Assembly (NCBI GenBank): GCA_015698045.1
Contig: BLAL01000259.1
Location: 558,001-622,000, forward strand
Length of the DNA: 64,000 nt
From: Rhizophagus clarus
Lineage: Eukaryota; Glomeromycota; Glomeromycetes; Glomerales; Glomeraceae
Direction: 5' to 3'
The stretch's first letter is position 1. The number at the start of each line of letters is the position of its first letter. Below, one piece after another: positions 1 through 10,424 of this stretch. The translations under genes and the position numbers were made by a program. Under the pieces are notes generated by a model, which saw only the letters and a list, made by a program, of their open reading frames with translations, was not told the origin of the DNA and did not search any database.

Positions 1-1160
1 CGAGGGCTTATATTTTTACAAAATGCTGAAATTTTACATCATGACCTGAGATGCGAAAACATCTTGATGACAGAAAGTTTAGAACCTAAAATATATAATT
101 TTAAACTTGCGCGTCATGTTTCCGCAAACACCACTACATTAAAGGATGAGATTGATGATTCCGTGCGTTGGTTAGCTCCCGAGAAATTAATGAGCGCTAA
201 GGCAAGATATACGACACAATGTGAAATTTTTAGTTTTGGTGTTCTTCTTTGGGAACTTGCTTTTGAAAAAATTCCGTACAGAAGTTTGAGTATAGACAAA
301 ATTAGAGATTTTGTGATTAATGGTGGTAGAGAAGCAATTAAATTTGGAAAGTCTTCTCCTGAGATTTCTAAACTCCAAGAAAGTTATAAAAAAATTATAA
401 ATGATAGTAAGTATTATTTTCGTCCAAGATCTAGTAACATATAATAATAAAATCAAAGGAATACTTTCATTAACTTTTTATTTATTTAGTTTGGAAAAAT
501 AATCCACAAGAACGTATTCCTTTTTTGAAAGCATTGGACATGCTAGAAGAACTATATAGTTCCATCAGTCATATGTTTGATGAGAATATACCAGCTTTAC
601 TTGATGATAAAACCTTAGACTTGGATGGATCAAGAATAATCGATGAAACGGATGAGTTTGTTTTATCAGATGATTTTATAGTTCCAACGATTCCATTGGT
701 AGATGAAGGCATACGAGCTCATAAGGAAGGTAACCATCAAAAAGCATGGAAATGCTTTGAATATCATGCAAGAAATGGTAATACAATAGCAAAATGTTGG
801 AAGGGTCGTTATTTATGGGAAGGAATTCATGATGGTATAAAAGGACGTGAAGATGGTAAAAAATTACTTAAAGAAGCTGCTGATGAGGGAAATGCTGATG
901 CTCAGTTATACTATGCTTTTACCTTAAAAAAGGTTCTTGGTGAAGGTAATAATATAGATATTTTCATAAAATATATCACTAAAGCAGCTGAAGGAAATAA
1001 TGATACCGCACAATATAATTTGGGTGATATATATTATAAAGGAAAATTGAATATTCAAGAGGACAAAAATGAAGGAATTAAATGGTTAAGAATGGCTGCT
1101 TTACGTGATAACGTTAGAGCAATTAAATTTTTAGAAGATAATAAAATAAGTCTTTATTGA
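1..1160 (+). CDS. TKL-type pseudokinase with C-terminal Sel1 repeats, 5' part missing (window edge)
   Basis: Partial gene; I read exons <1..406 and 490..1160, giving at least 358 aa. The frame is open from base 1. The first residues are the end of the kinase C-lobe: catalytic loop HHDLRCEN, a position corresponding to DFG that reads NFK, then WLAPEK as the APE motif and the [14 protein letters not shown] helix-F region. The intron 407-489 (gtaagt..ttag) restores the frame to WKNNPQERIPFLKALDML, the usual end of such kinases. After about residue 230 the protein becomes Sel1-like helical repeats (for example the segment with AAEGNNDTAQYNLGDIYYKG). Loss of the metal-binding Asp of DFG suggests weak or no catalysis. 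The kinase part is a close paralog of the first kinase domain of the kinesin fusion at 13357-17422, with the same intron position. Kinase plus Sel1 is a common architecture in Rhizophagus. Identity is confident, the exact role is not. Confidence 0.85.
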
Positions 1161-1277
1161 ATATGTTAAATTAATCATTTACTATATATCAAATAAATAA
1201 AATTATATAATTTATTCTCATAATTTTTTTTTCACCTTGATTCTTCTATATAAACTCTAAATCACCAGTAAACAAAA

Positions 1278-1490
1278 ATGTTAAAATGTCAGAAATTGAA
1301 AGACAAGCCAAAAGATGCGATATATGACTTAACTTCAATAATTATACGTGAATAGTATAAAAAAATCGGGCTAGTTAAAAAAAAATTAGTAACTCGATTA
1401 TTTGAGTTAAGAAATAAAGTAATCGAGAATAATCCTTTTATTCCAATTTTTACTACTGGCATTGTGGAAGCATTTCGTTACATTCGTTAA
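1278..1490 (+). pseudogene. decayed small ORF, family unknown
   Basis: An ATG at 1278 opens a frame (MSEIERQAKR) that hits a stop after 13 codons. A one-base shift continues a coherent-looking frame (YDLTSIIIRE, one TAG, then YKKIGLVKKKLVTRLFELR and a stretch ending FTTGIVEAFRYIR) to a stop at about 1490. One frameshift and one internal stop in about 70 codons look like a dead copy of a small gene. I do not recognise the family, and a chance open frame cannot be excluded. Confidence 0.35.
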
Positions 1491-2954
1491 GCAGATTAGA
1501 GTTTAATACTTATTTTCTCTCAGCAATCAAGAATTAATGACGGAATTTACTTTGTAAATATTCGGCCAAAATCTCTAATACAAAGTCTATATTGTGATTC
1601 TAAGTGAAAAACTTTCATTAGTGAAAATCACAATTCTGAAGCAAGAAAGTCAAAGAAATTAAGAATGAGCAAAAATAAAATAACATAAAATAAAATAAAA
1701 ATTATAACGTGAATTAATGACATTTAAAAAATTTGATAAAGACAATACGGATATTGTAATTAATTATAGAAACCAAGGTTTCTCGTGTATCTTATCGATA
1801 AAAAGTTAAAATTTTGGAAAGATCATCTATCGGTTGCTAATATTTAAGAAAATTTTAATAGTTTTAATTACGATTTATTCGTGAATTAAATCGGCAACTT
1901 ATTCATAATTCAATATAACAACCATAAATGTGGAATTTATATGATAAAGTGTGCAAATAGCTTCTTTTTGAGGTTAGGAAGATAAAAACAACTATTGAAT
2001 ATGTTGACTTGAGATAGGTATTTATGAGGAATTAAAATGGAACACGTCAACAATCAAATAATCAAACATAAATCTCCTTTATCAGCAAGATCTTAAATTT
2101 ATCACATAAATTAATTGCCTCTTTAACGTCTATATTGATAGTTAAAAAAAGTTTGTTAAAAGTTTAATATAATATATATTTTGTTTATTTTGTGTATTTT
2201 TACATTCTACTTCTTTGCAAAACATAATAAATGAGAAAAGTAACAACTTTACGAGAAATTTATCGTTTATTAATTAAAGGAGTTAATATTTAAAATGTTA
2301 TAATTAATATTAACATTATTTATCATAGTAATTAATTAAATATACAGGCATATATTATACGTTATGTTATTACTGCGATTATGTTCTTTGATCGTAATGA
2401 TATTTTAAATTTTCTTCAGGAGTATATTAAATACCATTATATAATTCCCAGTGAAGTCTATTCATTAAATTTTAATATAATATGAATAGTTATTAACATA
2501 ATCCTTTTGACATTCCAAGAAACTATTAATGTTATTATTGTAATAACTAACACTAACCATATCAGATATGAACTAAAAAGGAACCTAGTATTAATTGTTT
2601 ATTGCACACTTCATCTCTCAATCATTAAATTGTTGACAAAGGTTTTAATGCAATTTGAATCCTATTATTAATAATCGCTCTATTCACGATAGCGAATCAT
2701 CCTTTATTATCCTTGAATATTATTGAATTTGATATATGAAAAAAATTAAATGTCTTTTATTTATTTAATTTTTTGAATAAATTTGTAATAACTAATTTCA
2801 AAATTTATTCAATATCAGTGTTACTAAGTTTCATTTATATTAAATCTTTTGGCCGAAATATAGGATCTTATCCGTGAATAGTTTTATAACACATTGTTTA
2901 AAATGCTGTTCCTATTGACAATATGATTAATTATCTAACATTTAAATAACATAT
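1491..2954. other. AT-rich intergenic DNA
   Basis: No supportable gene. The stretch is AT-rich with stops in all frames and no clear repeats. Confidence 0.6.
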
Positions 2955-3290
2955 TGGTGAATAATGGTAGATTATTAATTGCAGATTTTGAATTGTCTAA
3001 ACTTAAGATTAAATGAAAGTTGTATCTAATTCAAAGTCTAATAATATTGATCTTATTGAATATGTTGAACCACAATGCTTAAAGAGTGTGTATAATACAC
3101 CCCTTTATGTAAAGGGTAAAGGTTTATTATGAAGTAGGAGGCTGTATAACAAGATATGTTAGGTTATTACATTGGTCAGATGAACGCTAGAGAAGAACCA
3201 GTTGAAGGTACGACTTTGGAGAATAACAACTTTATCAAAAATGTTGAAATGAAACTGAAAGACCTGATATTAATCAAGTATACATATCAA
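2955..3290 (+). pseudogene. relic of a TKL kinase last exon
   Basis: Read in shifting frames, this stretch matches the last exon of the neighbouring kinases. It contains a match to NNGRLLIADFELSK, a segment for [13 protein letters not shown], a match to LGYYIGQMNAREEPVEGT and then LSKMLK and RPDINQVY. Stops and frameshifts break it several times, and the [13 protein letters not shown] part is almost entirely lost. No 64- or 170-nt exon is recognisable upstream, so only the C-lobe exon survives. It is on the opposite strand from the related gene at 4174-6664. Confidence 0.75.
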
Positions 3291-4173
3291 TTAAACAATA
3301 ATAATTGTAGTTATTAATAGAAATGAATATTTTATTGATTGTTAATCTTGTTACCTCTATAATATGATATTCGATTATAAAAATCATTTATAATATAATA
3401 GAAAATGTTTATAAGAAGATATCTTTATAATATACGGTGCTTTTGAATTTTAAAATCAAAATAAATAGACGGTCAATTGTTTTCTCGGAATATTAATAGA
3501 TCGTGTTAAAATAGTTACAAAGTGATTTAAATAATTTGAAGACTCAGTTTAAGAATTTAATTTAAATAATAGATAAATTTCTTTAGTTGTATCACTTGTA
3601 TAGTTGTATGTATATGCTCATATCATTATTTGAATGATTTTATATCTGTTCAATAATAAATCAGTATTGGATATTCCAATGAAGATTCATTACAATAGAG
3701 AAACAAAATATCCGTGAAATAAAATGTTCGTATATTGAAAACATAATACAATTAATCTAACATGTTTGAATAATAATCTAGAGAAAAGTCCTAACAACTA
3801 GCACGGTTAACCACCGTTGATGAAATTTTTCATTCATAATTGTCAATTAAACAAAAATAATTACGAAAATTGTTTTGTATAATTATAATGTAGGATAGTC
3901 ATCCCAAAATTACGTATAAAAGATACAATAAGTAATGTTTTGACGTTATATAAAATAATCGTAAAGTTTAAGTTTTTGCATGAATTTCATAAATAATTTT
4001 TACAGTATATAAAGCTTATTAAACTATTATTACAGAAGTAACAAAATTTATGTGAAAATAACCTTTAATACAAATTATACTCGTCGCACTGAGTGTGACG
4101 TGTGATATAAAACGTCGTAATTTCCTAATCATGACTGAATAAATGGTTTTCCCCGATATTTTATTTCCTGGGA
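3291..4173. other. AT-rich intergenic DNA
   Basis: I see no gene, RNA or repeat here beyond short A/T runs. Confidence 0.6.
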
Positions 4174-6664
4174 TTAATCATCCGGCAGATAAAGACCATC
4201 AATTTCATTTGAATGTTCACTTGTATCATTATCAGAACTATTATTTTTATCATTCAATTGATCTAGTTGATTTGAAATTTCATCATATACTTGATCAATA
4301 TCGGGTCTTATCTTTGGTTCATCATCCCAACATTTTTGATAAAGTTGTTGATACTCTAAAGGTGTACCTTCAATTGGTTTTTCTCTAAGATTATTACAAC
4401 AAATGTAAAAACTCAACCTATCCGGATCTTGTGTAGTACAAAAGGGAGGACGTCCACTTGTGATTTCCCACAATAAAACGCCTAAACTATAAACATCAGA
4501 TTTTTTATCTCTTATATAATATATGTTCTTATAAACTTGTGGTTCAAAATATTCAGTCATTCCCGTTCTATTAGCCACTGTAGTATTAGATGGTGCATCT
4601 GTTGATAGTCTAGATAATCCAATTAATAATCTACCATTATTCACAAATACGTTTTTTGAGTGCTGTATAGAAAATTATTATTAATTATTAACATTATTAA
4701 AAATAAAAAATCATAATGTACAATAATCATTTACCAGGCCTCTATGAATAATGCCCTTGGAATGTAACCACCTTAATCCACAAGTCATATCAAATGCCAT
4801 TTGGATCTTATCCTTCCATTGAAATGAATCAAAATTTTTCTTTAAATATTCTCTCAAGTTTCCATTATTAGCGTATTCCAATACCATAATAAAATTGACA
4901 TCATCTAAATATGAATGAGATTAGGTTCGCGGATTAATTAATCATTTAATAAAATCTTAACACAAACCCATTGCTACTCCAAGGAAACGAATGACATTAA
5001 GATGAGATTGAGCCATACGAACAAGTTTTAACTGAATAAAGAATTATTAAATTTTAACTGCAAATAACATTGTTACCCTTAGACTAAAATTAAATTTCTT
5101 ACCTCATTTATAAGCTTTTTAATATCATCTTCGTCGACCATTGAAGTTTTTTCATTTATAACTTTAAGTGCAACTTGCACTCCATAATTAGTTACCGCCT
5201 TATTTACAATTCCATACTCTCCTTTGCCAGCTTTTTCAATGTCGCTAAATTCGCTATATTCAAAATAATCAATATCATATTCCATAATTTTCATTTTGAT
5301 CCATTCCTAGTTTTACAAGTATAGTAAGTAAGTAATTCTTTAAAATTAATGAGAGATTGTTAAAATTTTACCTCATCAACATCAGTTTGGATCCTTTTAT
5401 CATTGCTTGCTGCAAAATTAATAATTAAAAAAGGTTGTAGCAGTTGAAGCGTAGTTTTAAATTCATCATCTAATTTAAAAAATTTATTTTCAATATCTTC
5501 ATAATTATAATCATCTTTCAACTGAGAAATTTTTGCAAGATATTGATTAATTTCATCGATAATATTAACTAAGATATTGAAATTTTTATAATTTTTTTCT
5601 GAAAAAAATCCTAAATTTCGAATTTTTAAGGTTTTTAAAGCTTTCTCAACAATTCGTACTCTACCCAACATTATCTCACATTTTTTTTTATTGTTTTGAG
5701 CCGCCATACAGATTTTAACTATTTCATTATGAAATTTGTTCACTTTTTTTATAAATGGTAAAAATTTTGCAAATAATACCTCTACTTTAGATGCGGTTTC
5801 GATTCCAGTACAAACTATTGCAGTGGATGATATTATTAAAGAAAATTTCAGAAGTTGAACAATGGAATCAAATTCATCATTTAAATATTTAAAGTTTTCA
5901 TCAATATTTTTAACTTCATAATAAGAAATTTTTGCAACAAATTTTCGTATTTTATCAATAACTTTAACTAAACTACATAAATTAATATAATTACTTTTTG
6001 AAAAATAATCTGAATTTTCTTCTCTATTATCTCTCAAATTTCTTAAAGATATGTCGGCTATTTCCACCCTCCTCATCATCAACAAACATGTGTTTTTATT
6101 ATATTTAGATGTTTGATAAACTTCTATTATTTCATTATATATTTTGGTTACTTCTCTTACGAGCGGTAAAAAATTCACTTCTTCTATACGTCGCAAAAAA
6201 TTTGAAAATGGAACTTTTAAATTCAATTCCAAAAGTTGAACGATAATATCAAATTCATTATTTAAATCTTTATAAATTTCAACTTTATAATCTTTTAATT
6301 GAGAAATTTCTGTAACAAATTCATATATTTTATTAATAACAGTAACTAATTTACATAAATTAGTATGATTTTCTTCTGAAAAATATTTTGAATTCATCTT
6401 TTTATGAATTCTCAAATTATTTAAAGCTATATCAGTTTTTTCTATTTTGCTTAATAATTCATGGACTTGTTTATTATACTCAGCCGTTTGACATATTTCT
6501 ACCATTTCATCATATTTTTTGGTAATTTCTTCTATAAGTGATAAAATTTTTGTTTCTGTTTCTGTTGCTTTTAACTCAATAATTTCTCCATTATTATCAT
6601 TTTTAGACTCTCGATTATCGTCAACTGAGTTTTCATTCATAATTATCTGTCGTCTATGAGACAA
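4174..6664 (-). CDS. triple four-helix-bundle (MLKL-like) protein fused to a TKL pseudokinase
   Basis: Five exons on the minus strand: 6664..5372, 5306..5103, 5031..4968, 4904..4735, 4662..4174; 739 aa, phases consistent throughout. Residues about 35-425 are three tandem helical units of about 130 aa, each with the pattern YNEI(I/V)xVxxxxxYNKxxxxxLxxRVxIAxxxLxxL, resembling the N-terminal four-helix bundle of MLKL and fungal/plant HeLo-like kinases. The kinase follows from residue 432: loop GKGEYGIV, VALK lysine 479, then HRGL at 574-577 instead of HRDL. The DFG region reads LLIGLSRL where paralogs have LLIADFGL, an exact in-frame loss of three codons (Ala-Asp-Phe). Both catalytic aspartates are therefore gone, so this is a pseudokinase. 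Human MLKL has the same order, helical bundle then pseudokinase. The helical-domain assignment rests on pattern only. The start ATG at 6664 opens the frame; a later Met at residue 9 is also possible. Confidence 0.8.
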
Positions 6665-7433
6665 ATAATTTTTTTTTTTCGTGGAATGTAATACATAAAT
6701 AAATTTTCATGAACATCACGTGAACTTGCATAAAAATCTGCATCTTAATTCAATCTAAACACAATGCCTTAAACGAATAACTAAGTACCCGGGAATAATA
6801 AGTTGCTACTTGCTAAATTTATAACAACTGAACTTTTTTTCCTAAAATTAATGTAAACAATATGTATGATGTTAGCTCAGAAAAATCTAAACCAAGATCA
6901 CATGCATTTTTGCTGAACAAGGAGTTGGACAGTATATCCCTCTTTAACAAGTATCAAACCCTTGCCAACACAAAACACAGGTCAACAAAAGCAGATAACT
7001 TCTAATATTTACATCGAATTTATGGACAGGGTACAAACTAAGAGAATACTTCAGTCTAATCAAATTTTTCTTTAAAAACATATTTATTAAGAAAGAGGTT
7101 TCATTAAGTAATATCAAGAAATTAACCAATAGCACAATGAAAATTTTTCTTGGAAAAAAAATTCAATTGTGGTAGACCAAAACCTGCATAAGTTAACGCC
7201 TCGAGCTCTGCATACATAAATAATAATTATAAATTGTAATTACACTTTTTAATATTTATTATTAATACCGTCATAGTTATAATCTCATATTAATACTATA
7301 TAAAACTATACTCCCACAATACTGTAATTATATCGTTACAAATAATTCATTCCTTTGTTCAAAACTTTTAATTTTCATTTTATCAGTCCAAATTGAATTT
7401 AATATAAAATTGTTCGCCAAAACTCCCTTATAA
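6665..7433. other. intergenic DNA
   Basis: Region between two minus-strand kinase genes; it should hold the promoter of the gene ending at 4174 and the 3' end of the next. No ORF with recognisable content. Confidence 0.5.
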
Positions 7434-8667
7434 CTAAGTATGACCAATAAACTTGGTTTCTATGCATAACTCTGAAACGCCTGATTGTATACTATCATTA
7501 TTAGATGTTACTGGCGAATCTTCGTTTTGGTTTTGCTCGTTTATATCATTAGAATTAAATTGACTTAAAAGTTCATTGCATACTTGATCAATATCGGGTC
7601 TTTTCTCTGGATCACCATCCCAACATTTTTGATAAAGTTGTCGGTACTCTAAAGGTGTATCTTCAATTGGTTCTTCTCTAAGATTCTCATAACCAATGTG
7701 ATAACCTAACATATTTCGATCCGCCGTATTGCAAAATGGAGGATGTCCACTCGTAATTTCCCATAATAAAACACCTAAACTATAGACATCAGATCTTTTA
7801 TCCCTTACGTAAAAGGAATGTGCATTATGTGCACTCCTTAAACATTGTGGTTCAATATATTCAATCATTCCCACCATATTAGCTACTGAGTTAGATGTAA
7901 CTTCTATTAATTGCTTTGATAATCCAAAGTCTGCAATTAATAATTTACCGTTATTCACTAAAATGTTCTTTGAATGCTAATAAAGATAATTATTAGTATA
8001 ATTAAAAATTATTATTATTCAGTAAATACAATAATTATAAATTATAGGTTACCAAATCTCTATGAATTATGTTCTTTGAGTGTAAACATTTTAATCCACG
8101 TGTAATGTCTAATGCCATTTGTGCCTTATTTTCCCACTGTAATGAATCAAAATTTTTTTTTAAATAATCTCTTAAATTTCCTTCATTGGCGTATTCCAAT
8201 ACCATGACATAACCAATATTATCTACCCATTTAATTTAAAATATAGCAAAGTTAAAATTAAATTATAAGAATAGATCAAATAAATAAACACACAAACCTT
8301 TTGTTATTCCAAGAAACCTATTAATATTGTCATGATAACTAACCATACGAAGAAGTCTTAGCTAAATAAAAAAATAAAACATATTAGTTTCGTTGCAAGC
8401 CACTTATACGTTATTATGGATTTTACCTCTTTTACAAAGTTTTTAATCATGTTTTCTTCAATTTTTGAATTTTTATTTTCAATGAGACCTTTCAGTGCTA
8501 CTTGATTTCCATCGTCAGTAATCGCTTTTCTCACAACACCAAATCCCCCTTTACCAATTTCTTCAAACTTGCTAAATTTGTTATATTCAAAATAACAAAT
8601 GTCTTCTTCTTCCATTTTCTTTTTGATCCATTCCTAGTTTTAAGTGCAATAATATTTAATAAAAGAA

Positions 8668-8698
<31 letters not shown>

Positions 8699-10424
8699 GA
8701 AATAATTACCTCTTCGCATAATTCATCAGATTGACTTAAAATTTCACTGTATACTTCAATAACATTAGGTCTTTTCTCTGGATCACAATCCCAACATTTT
8801 TGATAAAGTTGTACATACTTTGAAGGTGTACCTTCAATTGGTTCTTCTCTAAGATTTGAATGACTAATGCGATAACCTAACATACCACGTTCTTCTATAT
8901 TTTGAAAAGGAGGATGCTCGCTTGTAATTTCCCATAATAAAACACCCAAGCTATAAACATCAGACCTTTTATCTTTTACATAATTTACGTCCCTTAAACA
9001 TTGCGGTTCAATATATCCAATAATTTCCATCCTGTTGCTCGTTGAATTAGACGTAACTTCCGCTATTTGTTTAGATAATCCAAAGTCTGCAATTAATAAT
9101 TTACCATCATTCACTAATATATTATTGGAATGCTATAAAGATTATTATTATTATTAAAAGAAACAACAATTTCTTTAAACAATGCACTATGAAAATAAAT
9201 TACTGATTTACCAGGTTTCTATGGATTATATCTTTGGAGTGTAAATATTTTAATCCACATGTAATATCATATGCCATATGAATCTTATCCTTCCATTCCA
9301 ATGAACCGAATTTTTTTTTAAAATAATCACTTAAATTTCCTTCATTGGCGTATTCAAATACCATGACATGACCAATATTATCTATTCATTTAAATTTAAA
9401 TACATTAGAAGAGGTTCGTAAGGATAAAAAATTTAAAATATTTTAAGCACAAACCTTTAGTTATTCCAAGAAAGCGAATGATATTTGGGCAAGAATGAAC
9501 CGTACGAAGAAGTTTCAGCTGAACATTAAATAAAAAAACGTTAAATTTTTGTGTTTTACTACATCATCCATACTAACGTTACGTTGAATTTCTTACCTCC
9601 TTCACAAAATTATTAACAACATTTTCAATGTTCGAATTTTCATCGACGAAGCCTTTCAGTGCTACTTTATTCTCATCATCAGTCTTCGCTCTTTTCACTC
9701 CTTTACCAATTTCTTTAAGGTTGCTAAATTTGGTATATTCAAAATAATCAAAGCCAAGATCTTTTGTTTTCTCTTTGATTAATTTTTCTAATTTTTGTCT
9801 TTTTTCTGTATTAAAATCGTCAATCAGTTTCCTCAAAGCTTTAGTATTAAGTACTATTATATAATCTTTTGTATGAGGATCTTGAGATATTCCATATATA
9901 CAAATATTATTTGAATAATTAATTGAATATATTTTAACCTAATTAAAACATGAAAATCAAGTAAGATTATTATAAAATGGAAATATAAATTTATTAAAAA
10001 AAAAAGTTCATACCTCATCTAGAAATTTATCAATGATAACTTTCGAGTTAAATAAATATTTTAAAACAACTTTTTTATTTGATACTCTTTCAAATTTCTT
10101 TTTAAAATAACTATAAATCAATGGACCATCCTTCCATATTGCTGAACATGCATTAGCAAAATCTCCTTTTCCTTCTTCGTTAATACTATTAAACTGATTG
10201 TATGGTACCCATTCAAATATTACGTCGGTTGGACCTTTAATATTTGATTGCATTTCTTGAATTAAATTATCAATTTTCTCGTTTTTTTCATCGCTGAAAC
10301 GATTTATAAAATTTCCAGAATTTGCAAGAATTTTAAAACTTTCTAAACATGGATTACACCAATTGTACTCTTCATTTAAATCATTTATATTTTGAATACC
10401 ACACTCTTCGCATTGAAATGACAT
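7434..10424 (-). CDS. three-kinase-module protein: Zn-ribbon-like N-terminus, truncated kinase lobe, pseudokinase, intact TKL kinase
   Basis: Nine exons, minus strand: 10424..10014, 9938..9597, 9518..9455, 9381..9212, 9132..8710, 8633..8427, 8361..8298, 8222..8053, 7976..7434; 797 aa with all phases matching. Residues 1-26 carry CxxC..CxxC (C5, C8, C23, C26), a common start of Rhizophagus kinases. Residues about 60-190 are a degenerate N-lobe ending at YGISQDPHTKDYIIVLN, where the C-lobe is missing. The second module (about 195-470) has a glycine loop shortened to IGKGVKRA, VALK lysine kept, HRNL with Asn328 in place of the catalytic Asp, and intact DFG; I read it as a pseudokinase. The third module (471-797) has GKGGFGVV, VALK, HRDL and DFG and should be active. 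The split into separate genes was rejected because GAG|gtaatt at 8710/8709 joins in phase 0 to ACTAG|GAA at 8633. Its order recalls JAK-type pseudokinase-kinase tandems. Confidence 0.78.
8671..8698. repeat. long poly-T (poly-A on the coding strand) inside an intron
   Basis: About 27 consecutive T on the plus strand, lying in the 76-nt intron that separates the pseudokinase exon from the active-kinase exons. It marks the junction between the two duplicated modules and is a likely site of slippage. Confidence 0.9.

Noticed and set aside
4143..4388. 81-aa plus-strand ORF
   Set aside because: Antisense shadow of the last exon of the pseudokinase gene at 4174-6664.
8358..9114. Separate kinase genes for the two modules of the gene at 7434-10424
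   Set aside because: A phase-0 donor (GAG|gtaatt) and the family's standard acceptor (ACTAG|GAATGG) join them, and the second module has no ATG matching a normal start.
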